DNA of 64,000 bases from Archivesica marissinica (taxonomy: Eukaryota; Mollusca; Bivalvia; Venerida; Vesicomyidae), in contig CM026390.1 of the NCBI GenBank assembly GCA_014843695.1, forward strand, positions 92,442,530 to 92,506,529. The letters are read 5' to 3'. This document shows positions 37,510 to 47,428 of this stretch, one piece after another. Position 1 is the stretch's first letter, and each line of letters opens with the position of its first letter. Under the pieces are notes generated by a model, which was not told the DNA's origin, searched no databases, and worked only from the letters and a program-made list of their open reading frames with translations. A program made the translations under genes and the position numbers.

Positions 37510-37683
37510 GTGTTTTATGTTTATTTATCGTTGCTATCGGTTGCCCATATGAGCGACACCTCCTGAAGAGATTAGTCATTTTAGATTTTTGGAGGATAGT
37601 GCAATGATAGACAGAGACCCATTCCAGAGTCTCCTCTGATTCTTTTATGTGCACGGTGTTTAGCACCGACACGCGGCCTCGAA
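37510..37683 (-). mobile_element. S3 SINE, head-truncated
   Basis: Minus-strand S3 with tail tttatttatcgttgctatcg, then gcccatatgagcgacacctc and gacccattccagagtctcct. It stops after gtgtttagcaccgacacg, so the tRNA-like head is absent. Confidence 0.87.
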
Positions 37684-38049
37684 TAAATTTGGATGTGGTG
37701 ATGACCACACATATATATTACTAGTTCTCTGGAACAATCAACATATAATGTAATTGCATGGTAAGAGCGCCCAATAACAAGTGTAAAACATTTCATTACT
37801 TTCAGTTTGAACCGTTTGCTCCTAAGAATAATCATTTGAGGGTGTATGAATAAATGCACAGCTTGTTATGTTAAATGAACCATCTGTAGCAGTATTATAG
37901 AATGTGCAAACTTGGAACAGTTTAATTATTGAAATAGCAGGGTTAACCGATTAGTTCATATATGTTAATACAGATACTGTCTACAGTCTATTCATGGATA
38001 AATCAATATACAGTCTAGGGCCAGGATAAAGTAAAAACACATTGAGACG
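37684..38049. other. Spacer, nothing recognised
   Basis: AT-rich. The minus-strand frames at 37451-37859 run through the S3 copy and are not genes. Confidence 0.5.
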
Positions 38050-38082
38050 TGTGTGTGTCTTACGTTTATTTATCGTCGCTAC
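38050..38082 (-). mobile_element. S3 SINE, tail piece (first part of a doubly interrupted copy)
   Basis: gtgtgtgtcttacgtttatt and tatcgtcgctac form the S3 tail. It is interrupted at gctac by the H2 element and resumes at 39128. Confidence 0.85.
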
Positions 38083-39127
38083 CAGGCCTCGACACTAACG
38101 GTGGTCCGTTTGCCCGTGGCTGCTTAATTTCAGCAAGGACCTCCAAGATTCCGTATCTGGGTATCCCGCCGGGCTACCTCAAAGTGTCAGGATAAAGTTT
38201 ACAAAATCGCGTAAATTAAGGATTTACAAATTGCATAGATGTTGTATGACACAAGAAAGCAATTTATAAAAATCAGTGTTCAAATACAGGTAACTTAGAT
38301 AATTGCCAATTTAGCTATTGTCAAAAATATGTGCCAAAATTTACTAATAAAATAATCAATTCACTGGAAATTGGAAAGTTCTAAAGCTATTTATGGAAAA
38401 TTACTCGGGTCATGGTAACTGTGGTCATGTCTAAATTTATCCGATTGGTTTACCAATTATTTCAGTGCCTACATAATTATATGCTGTGTATATAAAATTG
38501 ATAGCCAGTCATAGAACCATGCAAGCTTGTTTACTGTAAGTAATGACAGCATTGTAAATAATGTTTATTGTTCTGCAAATATTGTCTTGGGATTTAATGA
38601 TTCATGTAAGAAATTCAATACTAAAATTTCAACAAATATATAACATACTTCCTTAAAAATGCATTCATACACGTTGTAATTTTATAATTCTAAAAATGAA
38701 AGATGTAACAAATAATGTATTACTGCAAATGTTGCATTGGTGTACGCCAGTTCTGTTTAGGATCAACATTACACAACACCCAATACAATACTTCTTATAT
38801 CCTGCAAACCTCGACTAAATACAAAAGTACGGTTTCAAAAAAAAATTGCTGATTTCTTTAAAAAAAATATTATTTATATGGGGATATGAAATGGAATAGT
38901 GAAATTAGTGAAAACTGGGGTAGGTTTGAAATTTTCATCGTTTATTTACTTGTCTTTTATTTTAACAAATAACCAATTCAACAATCGAGTGGCATTGGAA
39001 TTCAATGCTGACATCAAAGTTTTTGAGGTATGAAAACGAGGACTACCTAGATTTGGCAAGGACCACCTTATTTTCAAATCTGGTAGTCGTGCTGGCTACC
39101 TCTTAAAAATGTTAGTGTCGAGGCCTA
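38083..39127. mobile_element. H2 hAT-like non-autonomous element, about 1045 bp
   Basis: The left end CAGGCCTCGACACTAAC and the right end, read on the other strand, TAGGCCTCGACACTAAC are inverted repeats differing only in the first base. Both fit the hAT end pattern (C/T)A(A/G)NG. The flanks share GCTAC (38078-38082, 39128-39132), consistent with the 5-bp duplications of some hAT clades. Subterminal ggctacctc occurs near both ends. The interior is AT-rich with no transposase frame. Confidence 0.78.
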
Positions 39128-39170
39128 GCTACCGGTTGCCCATATGAGCGCCGCCTCCTGAAGAGATTAG
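39128..39170 (-). mobile_element. S3 SINE, middle piece
   Basis: gctaccggttgcccatatga to cctcctgaagagattag. It is interrupted by a truncated S2, with aagagatta repeated at 39301-39309. Confidence 0.87.
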
Positions 39171-39300
39171 TTGGTGGTCGCCAGATCGGACAGATGGGTT
39201 TTCTCCAGGTACTCCAGTTTCCTCCCACACGAATGACCACCGCTTTCATCTGCACCAACGAGAGTGATTAATATAAGTTGTTAAAACTTGCTTTAAAATT
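39171..39300 (+). mobile_element. S2 SINE, 5'-truncated, inside S3
   Basis: It starts at ggtggtcgccagatcgg, lacks the tRNA-like head, and has ggtactccagtttcctccca and the tail taatataagttgttaaaac. It is bounded by the 9-bp duplication aagagatta (39161-39169, 39301-39309). The same truncation point is seen at 49068. Confidence 0.87.
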
Positions 39301-39508
39301 AAGAGATTAACCATTTTATTTTTTTGGAGGATAAGTGCAATGATACAGACAGAGACCCATTCCAGAGTCTACTCTGGTTCTTTTATTTGCACGGTATACA
39401 GCACCGACACGAGATCTCGGTTTAAAGTCCCATCTGAAAGACTGTTAATTTTATTAGGGTCAGACTGGGGATCGAACCCGTGTTACCACTGGACTACAGA
39501 TCCGTCTG
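39301..39508 (-). mobile_element. S3 SINE, head piece
   Basis: gatacagacagagacccatt through tctgaaagactgttaatttt to the head, read on the minus strand as gatctgtagtccagtggtaa with B-box-like gggttcgatcccc. The anticodon-arm region is deleted relative to 45764-46027. Confidence 0.85.
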
Positions 39509-39715
39509 TTACCATGGCCTGGATGTACGACAGTCAACTTTTATATCCCATACCCGGTGCATTGAACACTATCTGATCTAACTAGAAAGGTACACTTTAT
39601 ATAGGACGCTGTAAACATCTCTGAGAAAAGTAAATATTTTTATACAAGAGTTATGGCCCTTGAATTGGGATAAAAGTAAAGTTTCCCTGCCAATAAAAAC
39701 CAGTGTTAGTTTATT

Positions 39716-39870
39716 CAAATTTAATTTAGCTCGATTGCGATACAAGTTCTTGCAACATTAGTTAAATCGCTCTTGAGACATCATTCCTGATGGAATCCGC
39801 CATAAAGGAGAGGCAATGTGGAATTGAAGTGTGTAAGGACACAATTGTTAATGGCTTCGGCTGGGCATGA
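39716..39870 (-). mobile_element. S4 SINE, degenerate copy
   Basis: The minus-strand body reads cattgcctctcctttatggc and gattccatcaggaatga. The tail gcaagaacttgtatcgcaat matches the S4 tail at 36007-36063. The head (near 39840-39870) is diverged. A further head-like fragment (acggcttcggctgggcatga) is at about 40208-40240. Confidence 0.65.
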
Positions 39871-40320
39871 ATATTAGACTGCCTAAGCCAATACAAAACT
39901 AGTTTTAATTGGTTACCAATTATGTAAACCTCTGTTTCATTGGTGGAAATTAGCCCAACCTTAGTGTCACAACAAGCGGCCATCTTGTCTATTCGGGTTA
40001 TAAAACACATATGCGATCTAGGTAGAGTAGCTTATGATTTTGGTTGTACTTGTGATTTCGTACTGCCTACAATGTTACTATTGTTAAGAGTAACGACCGA
40101 TTTGATTTCTAAACTAAAATAATACAATGTGAATACTGTGAATAAAACCTGGATACCATGAAAAGTGAACTTGTTAATTAATGAACAACCATGACCCTGG
40201 CTACGCTACAATTGTTAACGGCTTCGGCTGGGCATGAACTCAGCCCCTGACACCTAAAGAGAATGTGCTTATACTGGGTTATCACAACTTCCACTACCAA
40301 ACACCAGTGTTAGCCAAACT

Positions 40321-40365
40321 ATCACGCTCCAGTCCATGTCAGTTACTTGGTGTTGAATGGGTTAA
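40321..40365 (+). mobile_element. P1 end fragment
   Basis: Only the terminal 45 bp of P1 remain: ccagtccatgtcagttactt, then ggtgttgaatggg-TTAA. This is one unit of the kind that is tandemly repeated at 42217-42492. Confidence 0.75.
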
Positions 40366-40452
40366 CCGACATCTAAACGACAGCAACAAACAGGCGGTTT
40401 CCTCCACTGTAAATAGGCTCGAGTAATAATCAAATGTCCCATCCAGGTCATG

Positions 40453-40622
40453 TTAACCCTTTCAACACCACAGACCTCTAAATAGGCTTACAAAAAGTGT
40501 AGATCCAGATGAGCCGGCTCGTGACGAGCCGTCTCATCAGGATCTGCACTTTTTGCCAGTGATATGACTATTTTAATATCATGGACCAGTCCATGTGAGT
40601 TACTTGGTGTTGAATGGGATAA
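40453..40622 (-). mobile_element. P1 piggyBac-like MITE, internally deleted
   Basis: TTAACCCTTTCAACACCACAG at the left and gttgaatgggataa at the right, with the central palindrome (gccggctcgtgacgagccgt) present. The AT-rich part after ttgccagt is shortened. It is 170 bp. Confidence 0.85.
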
Positions 40623-40725
40623 CTATTTCAGATTGTTCTACTTTCACGTTTGTGAGATTATAGATCACATAAACCTCTTTTAATTGATGACAATTAATTG
40701 TTTATATTACTTCGGAAGAATGTAT

Positions 40726-40998
40726 GTCCGCCTCTATGGTCGAGTGGTTAAGGTCACTGACTTGTATACCACTGTAACCTATCATCACTGATGGTCACGG
40801 GTTCGAGCCCCGCTCAGACCGTGTTTCATTTATATGAAAAAGTTGGCAGTTTCTTACGGAGGTTGGTGCACCCAATTACTGGTTAACCGCTGGAGCCTGC
40901 CCAGGAAAGGTGTTGTTAGGTAAACTGCCCGCCGGCGATATAGCCCAAAAATGGTGCTGATGCAGGCGTAAATCCCGAAATATAAATAAATATAACAA
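40726..40998 (+). mobile_element. S1 SINE, full length
   Basis: Head gtccgcctctatggtcgagt with gtggttaaggtcactgactt and B box gggttcgagccccg. Body and tail (gcaggcgtaaatcccgaaat) are as in the other copies, ending in an (ATAA)-like run. Only a weak possible target duplication (aatgt) was seen. Confidence 0.9.
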
Positions 40999-41087
40999 TG
41001 TGTAGTATCAATGTATTAATGCCTGAAAACCTGCATGTTTGGCTTTTTGCGATGCCTCTTCAAAAAGACCACCATGGATGAACACAG

Positions 41088-41395
41088 GCAAACATTTGCT
41101 GATAACACATGAAGACAGGACTAAAAGTGAACATTATCTCTTTTGCATGCTAGGTGCAGATAAAATCACATTTGCAAACAGCATAGAGCCTGATCAGACG
41201 GCACAGAACGTGCCGGCACAGAACGTGCCGTCTGATCAGGCTCTATGCTGTTTGCTATTCGGATAGTGGAGCTAAAACACGTGGTTGAACAGCAAACAAC
41301 ATAGATCCTGATCAGACATGACATTATGCCGCAGCTGATCTAGATCTATGTTGTTTGCAAATGTGATTATATTTACTCAGCAAGCAAAGGGTTTA
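41088..41395. mobile_element. Foldback MITE related to P3
   Basis: Two hairpins: 41174-41255 (gcaaacagcatagagcctga / tcaggctctatgctgtttgc) and 41292-41358 (gcaaacaacatagatcctga / gatctatgttgtttgc). The first contains a tandem cacagaacgtgccgg. Outer inverted ends cacatttgc/gcaaatgtg and catttgctga-like termini are present. Exact borders are uncertain. The core equals P3 but the ends differ. Confidence 0.7.
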
Positions 41396-41481
41396 CTTTA
41401 ATCCTCCTTTTCACTAATTTTCATTTGAATTTGGTAACTTGGAAACATTTACTAAATATTTGGATATATAAATAATCATGT

Positions 41482-41727
41482 TTAACCCTTTCAACCCCAC
41501 AGGCCTCTAAATAGGCTTATGAAAAGTGTAGATCCAGATGAGCCGGCTCATGACGAGCCATCTCATCAGGATCTGCACTTTTTTGCCAGTAATAATTATT
41601 ACTATTTTTAGATAAAATTACCCATTTTGATAAATGAACTGGTCCAAAGGTAATTTTCTTATTAATTTATTGGTCTGAAAATATCACGCACCAGTCCATG
41701 TCAGTTACTTGGGGTTGAATGGGTTAA
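41482..41727 (-). mobile_element. P1 piggyBac-like MITE, full length, with paralogous empty site
   Basis: It is 246 bp including TTAA at both ends (41482-41485, 41724-41727). Its flanks (tttggatatataaataatca before, aatcaaagtcaaagtac after) recur without the element at 42537-42575, where a single TTAA (42558-42561) sits between them. The local duplication thus preserves an unoccupied site and supports TTAA target duplication. Confidence 0.92.
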
Positions 41728-41821
41728 AATCAAAGTCAAAGTACTTTTTTCAAGGTATTCAACAATGCCAATGATATACTTTATATGAAACACATGCCAT
41801 AATACATGCATTATGAGCTTT

Positions 41822-41968
41822 GAAATTTGATCAGGCTCTATGCTGTTTGCTATTCAGATAGTGGAGCAAAAACACTTTGTTGAACAGCAAATAACATAGA
41901 TCCTGATCAGCCGCTGGATCTATGTTGTTTGCAAATGTGATTTTATTTACTCAGCAGGCAAATGTTAA
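41822..41968. mobile_element. P3-related foldback MITE, partial
   Basis: tgatcaggctctatgctgtt, then gcaaataacatagatcctga and gatctatgttgtttgcaaat, to tcagcaggcaaatg-TTAA. The first hairpin is missing its left arm. It directly abuts the next P1 element. Confidence 0.7.
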
Positions 41969-41970
41969 CT

Positions 41971-42216
41971 TTAGCCCTTTCAACCCCACAGGCCTCTAAA
42001 TAGGCTTATGAAAAGTGTAGATCCAGATGAGACGGCTCGTGACGAGCCGTCTCATCAGGATCTGCACTTTTTTGCCAGTAATAATTATTACTATTTTTAG
42101 ATAAAATTACCCATTTTGATAAATGAACTGGTCCAAAGGTAATTTTCTTATTAATGTATTGGTCTGAAAATATCACGCACCAGTCCATGTCAGTTACTTG
42201 GGGTTGAATGGGTTAA
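41971..42216 (-). mobile_element. P1 piggyBac-like MITE, full length
   Basis: Starts TTAGCCCTTTCAACCCCACA and ends gttgaatggg-TTAA at 42213-42216. The central palindrome gacggctcgtgacgagccgt is perfect here. Its right end continues into a tandem array. Confidence 0.9.
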
Positions 42217-42492
42217 TATCATGTACCAGTCCATGTCAGTTACTTGGGGTTGAATGGGTTAATATCATGTACCAGTCCATGTCAGTTACTTGGGGTTGAA
42301 TGGGTTAATATCAAGTACCAGTCCATGTCAGTTACTTGGGGTTGAATGGGTTAATATCATGTACCAGTCCATGTCAGTTACTTGGGGTTGAATGGGTTAA
42401 TATCATGTACCAGTCCATAGCAGTTACTTGGTGTTGAATGGGTTAATATCATGTACCAGTCCATGTCAGTTACTTGGGGTTGAATGGGTTAA
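42217..42492 (-). repeat. 46-bp array made of P1 terminal segments, 6 copies
   Basis: Each unit is tatcatgtaccagtccatgt followed by cagttacttggggttgaatg and ggTTAA, which is the end of P1. With the parent end there are seven in a row, each ending in the inverted repeat and TTAA. The units differ by single substitutions. Confidence 0.95.
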
Positions 42493-42534
42493 TATCATGC
42501 ACATTATGACAATGATAAGTAATTACTAGTATTA

Positions 42535-42665
42535 AATATTTGGATATAAAATCAAGTTTAAAATCAACGTCAAAGTACTGTTTTCAAGGTTTTAAACAAT
42601 GCCAATGGCATAATTTATATGTAACACATGCCATAATACATGCATTATGAACTTTGAAATTCAAT
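42535..42665. repeat. Paralogue of 41455-41481 plus 41728-41830 (unoccupied P1 site)
   Basis: aaatatttggatataaaatc, TTAA, then aatcaacgtcaaagtactg and cacatgccataatacatgca matches the sequence on both sides of the P1 copy at 41482-41727 without the element. Confidence 0.88.
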
Positions 42666-42855
42666 CAGCTCACAGCTTTATTTGATCAACACAAAGTATG
42701 GCATAGCTAACGGTATCTGATGGTACCGTCTAGTACCGGCACTAATATTGTGTGTGGTCCAATGGAAGTAAGACAACATGGATTACTTGAAGTTGAAAAA
42801 CTGACATTATCTCTCCATGCTTAAAGTAGTAGTTCACTGTAATTTGTGTCACATC

Positions 42856-43027
42856 TCAGGTGAATTACATCCTTGGCTCACCTGAACACAAAGTTTCCAA
42901 GGTGATCGAGTTATTTAGGATCATCCATTTGTCTGTCTGTCTGTCCGTCCGTGTGTCCGTCCGTGCGTTCTTCAACAATTATCTTGAGGGCTCTCTTAGA
43001 GGTGGTACATTGTATTTCTGGGTATAC
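42856..43027. repeat. Dispersed-repeat-like segment (gctcacctgaac type)
   Basis: ctcaggtgaattacatcctt, ggctcacctgaacacaaagt and a (TGTC/CGTC)n run (ttgtctgtctgtctgtccgt) resemble a common molluscan dispersed repeat. That recognition is from memory, and no boundaries or target duplication were found. Short similar texts (caggtgagcgatccaggg) occur near 44792 and 49650. Confidence 0.4.
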
Positions 43028-44372
43028 TCGACCAACTGTACACGATCTTGGATAGTTATATCAATAATGTACACGATCTTGGATTGTTATGTCAATAATG
43101 TACACGATCTTGGATAGTTATATCAATAATGTACACGATCTTGGATTGTTATGTCAATAATGTACACGATCTTGGATTGTTATGTCAATAATGTACATGA
43201 TCTTGGATAGTTATATCAATAATGTACACGATCTTGGATAATTATATCAATAATGTGCACAATCTTGGATAATTATATCAATAATGTACATGATCTTGGA
43301 GTTATATCAATAATGTACACGATCTTGGATTGTTATATCAATAATGTACACGATCTTGGATAGTTACATCAATAATGTATACGATCTTGGATTGTTATAT
43401 CAATGTACACGATCTTGGATTGTTATATCAATAATGTACACGATCTTGGATAGTTACATCAATAATGTACACAATCTTGGATAATTATATCAATAATGTA
43501 CACTCTCTTGGATAGTTATATCAATAATGTACACGATCTTGGATTGTTATATCAATAATGTACACGATCTTGGATAGTTATATCAATAATGTACACGATC
43601 TTGGATAATTATATCAATAATGTACACGATCTTGGATTGTTATGTCACGATCTTGGATAATTATATCAATAATGTACACGATCTTGGATTGTTATGTCAC
43701 GATCTTGGATAATTATATCAATAATGTACATGATCTTGGATAATTATATCAATAATGTACATGATCTTGGATAATTATATCAATAATGTACATGATCTTG
43801 GATAATTATATCAATAATGTACACAATCTTGGATAATTATATCAATAATGTACACAAGCTTGGATAATTATATCAATAATGTACACGATCTTGGATAATT
43901 ATATCAATAATGTACACGATCTTGGATAATTATATCAATAATGTACACAATCTTGGATAATTATATCAATAATGTACACAATCTTGGATAATTATATCAA
44001 TAATGTACATGATCTTGGATAATTATATCAATAATGTACACAATCTTGGATAATTATATCAATAATGTACACAATCTTGGATAATTATATCAATAATGTA
44101 CACAATCTTGGATAATTATATCAATAATGTACACAATCTTGGATAATTATATCAATAATGTACACGATCTTGGATTGTTATGTCACGATCTTGGATAATT
44201 ATATCAATAATGTACATGATCTTGGATAATTATATCAATAATGTACATGATCTTGGATAATTATATTAATAATGTACATGATCTTGGATAATTATATCAA
44301 TAATGTACACAATCTTGGATAATTATATCAATAATGTACACAATCTTGGATAATTATATCAATAATGTACAT
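43028..44372. repeat. 31-bp AT-rich minisatellite, about 43 copies
   Basis: The unit is gtacacgatcttggataatt followed by atatcaataat. Variants are tagtt/ttgtt/taatt and cacgatc/catgatc/cacaatc. Short units with gttatgtcacgatc occur near 43640, 43690 and 44180. Early units favour tagtt/ttgtt and later ones taatt, so variants are spatially sorted. Confidence 0.96.
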
Positions 44373-44463
44373 GCTGTTGGATGTATGCCTGCAAGATCTG
44401 AGCTAATTATGATAATTAAACCCTTGAATTTAACAATGATTTAAGAGTTTTTAAGTGATTGAT

Positions 44464-44722
44464 TTAAGTGGCTGTCCGATTAGTGCAATGGTTAGCGCGC
44501 TCGCTTCTCACCAATGCAACCTGGTTTCGATCCTCAGACCAGGAAGTATGTGAGATGATACGATGGTCGCCAGATGGTCGGACAGTTTGGTGTTTTCCGG
44601 ATATTCCTGTTTCCTCTCACACGAATGACCACATTTAAGCCTTCATCTGCGCCAACGAGAGTGATTAATATAAGTTGTTAAAGCTTGTGTCCTAATCGTT
44701 GTAAAATAAATAAAATTTAAAC
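44464..44722 (+). mobile_element. S2 SINE, full length
   Basis: Head ggctgtccgattagtgcaat, gttagcgcgctcgcttctca and B-box-like ggtttcgatcctc. Then a diverged tccggatattcctgtttcct and the tail taatataagttgttaaagc. The 12-bp duplication taagtgattgat (44452-44463, 44723-44734) flanks it. This is the best uninterrupted S2 copy. Confidence 0.92.
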
Positions 44723-44734
44723 TAAGTGATTGAT

Positions 44735-45206
44735 CATTTTTGTTTATCATTGGATGCAAGTGTTTTAATAGCAATATTATTATCATTGAAAGACACAGAC
44801 CCAGGTGAGCGATCCAGGGCTCGTTTGTCATGGACCGAGGTGAGCAATTCTTGGCCATCTTGGCACTGTTGGTGTTTTGATGAAACTTTTTGTCGGTGCT
44901 AGACACAATATAATAATTTTTATGACTGGCGAACAAGTTATATTTTTCGATCCTGGGTAATTTAATATTATTATTGCATACTGAATTGTACTGCGTACAG
45001 TGTAAGTTCATGAGTCATATATAATTTACATGGGAAATATCAATTCACAAAGTATTGTATCTCTTTATAGGACACACAGTCTGCAATTAATCGGGACAAT
45101 ATTATTGGCCATTTGAACATTTTTATAACAATGCTTGTCGTCCATGTTTCATTTCCAAAACTCATAACACTACATAAATAGTTTTTATTGCAATGACTTC
45201 CTATAT
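44735..45206. other. Spacer, nothing recognised
   Basis: AT-rich. The minus-strand frame 44643-45011 overlaps the S2 tail and has no recognisable domain. Confidence 0.5.
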
Positions 45207-45220
45207 TTAATATTCCATGC

Positions 45221-45487
45221 GGTCCGCCTCCATGGTCGAGTGGTTAATGTAGCTGACTTGTATACCACTGTAACCTATCATCACTGATGGTCACGGGTTC
45301 GAGCCCCGCTCAGGCCGTGTCTCATTTATATGAAAAAGTTGGCAGTTTCTTACGGTGGTTGGTGCACCCAAGTACTGGTTAACCGCTGGAGCCTGCCCAG
45401 GAAAGGTGTTGTTAGGTAAACTGCCCGCCGGCGATATAGCCCAAAATGGTGTTGATGCAGGCGTAAAACCTGAAATATAACATAACA
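45221..45487 (+). mobile_element. S1 SINE, full length, 14-bp target duplication
   Basis: Head ggtccgcctccatggtcgag with gtggttaatgtagctgactt and B box gggttcgagccccg. Tail gcaggcgtaaaacctgaaat then ataacataac. It is flanked by ttaatattccatgc (45207-45220, 45488-45501). Confidence 0.94.
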
Positions 45488-45763
45488 TTAATATTCCATG
45501 CTTTTATTACTCCACTGAAGCAACAGTGAGTGGGTGGACATACATATTTTCCCAAAACAATCTCTCGATTAAATTGGTGTTAAAATAGATTCTTAGCCAA
45601 TCACAAGTTCTTATTACATTCAGTGCATATATTCTATTTGTGGTTGCTGGAACCTATTTATGGGGAAATTGTAGATGTACTAATTTCCATTTCTGTTCAA
45701 GTATTGATAAACTGTCCAAACACAATAAATTACAAATAATGGCTTTGAAAATCAATTGTATTT

Positions 45764-46027
45764 GTTTGTTTGCCCATATGAGCGACGCCCCCTGAAGAGA
45801 TTAGTAATTTTAGATTTTTGGAAGATAGTACAATGATACAGACAGAGACCCATTCCAGAGTCTCCTCTGATTCTTTTACATGCATGGTGTACAGCACCGA
45901 CACGAGACCTCGGTTTAACGTCCCATCTGAAAGACTGTTAATTTTATTAGGGTCAGACGGGGGATCGAACCTGCGATCCCTGGATTACCAGTCCAGCATG
46001 TTACCACTGGACTACAGATCCGTCTGT
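45764..46027 (-). mobile_element. S3 SINE, full length, 12-bp target duplication
   Basis: The minus-strand head is gatctgtagtccagtggtaa, with an anticodon arm ctgga...tccag and B box caggttcgatccc. The body has gggacgttaaaccgaggtct and gaatgggtctctgtctgtat; the tail is atgggcaaacaaacaaa. It is flanked by tcaattgtattt (45752-45763, 46028-46039). This is the reference copy for S3. Confidence 0.94.
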
Positions 46028-46400
46028 TCAATTGTATTTTCTCAAATGCTTGCCCATATATAATTTAACCCTTTCCCTCATAGAAGCGCCTCTCGATGCC
46101 ATTACCAATACGACATACATTGACAATGTAGTAACCAAGCCAATGTTCATAATAAAGGCCACAGTCTCATGTAGTCCCACTAATATCTATGGAGGTGGGA
46201 TAGATATGGCTACTACTTATCCACTGCATGATTGCTAAATGGATGTCGTTTGTATGGAGTTTTAATAGTATATTAACCTAAATCTCTATGTAGTCCCAGT
46301 AATATCTATGGAGGTGGGATAGATATGGCGACTACTTATCCACTGCATGATTGCTAAATGGATGTCGTTTGTATGGAGATATAATAGTATATTAACCTAA

Positions 46401-47428
46401 ATCTCATGTAGTCCTAGTAATATCTATGGAGGTGGGATATATATGGCGACTACTTATCCACTGCATGATAGCTAAATGGTTGTCGTTTGTATGGAGATAT
46501 AATAGTATATTAACCTAAATCTCTATGAGGGAAAGGGTTAAATGGATGTCGTTTGTATGGAGATATAATAGTATATTAATCTAAATCTCTATGAAAGGAA
46601 GGGTTAAATGGATGTCGTTTGTATGGAGATATAATAGTATATTAACCTAAATCTCTATGAAGGAAAGGGTTAAATGGCTGTCGTTTGTATGGAGATATAA
46701 TAGTATATTAACCTAAATCTCTATGAAGGAAAGGGTTAAATGGCTGTCGTTTGTATGGAGATATAATAGTATATTAACCTAAATCTCTATGAAGGAAAGG
46801 GTTAAATGGCTGTCGTTTGTATGGAGATATAATAGTATATTAACCTAAATCTCTATGAAGGAAAGGGTTAAATGGCTGTCGTTTGTATGGAGATATAATA
46901 GTATATTAACCTAAATCTCATGTAGTCCTAGTAATATCTATGGAGGTGGGATATATATGGCGACTACTTATCCACTGCATGATAGCTAAATGGTTGTCGT
47001 TTGTATGGAGATATAATAGTATATTAACCTAAATCTCTATGAGGGAAAGGGTTAAATGGATGTCGTTTGTATGGAGATATAATAGTATATTAATCTAAAT
47101 CTCTATGAAGGAAAGGGTTAAATGGATGTCGTTTGTATGGAGATATAATAGTATATTAACCTAAATCTCTATGAAGGAAAGGGTTAAATGGCTGTCGTTT
47201 GTATGGAGATATAATAGTATATTAACCTAAATCTCTATGAAGGAAAGGGTTAAATGGCTGTCGTTTGTACGGAGATATAATAGTATATTAACCTAAATCT
47301 CTATGAAGGAAAGGGTTAAATGGCTGTCGTTTGTATGGAGATATAATAGTATATTAACCTAAATCTCTATGAAGGAAAGGGTTAAATGGCTGTCGTTTGT
47401 ATGGAGATATAATAGTATATTAACCTAA
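46401..47428. repeat. 514-bp higher-order repeat, two full copies plus the start of a third
   Basis: The marker catgtagtcctagtaatatc with ggcgactacttatccactgc recurs at 46401, 46915 and 47429, exactly 514 bp apart. It is followed each time by the same order of 66-bp units (gagggaaag, ttaatct, then the standard type). Confidence 0.92.
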
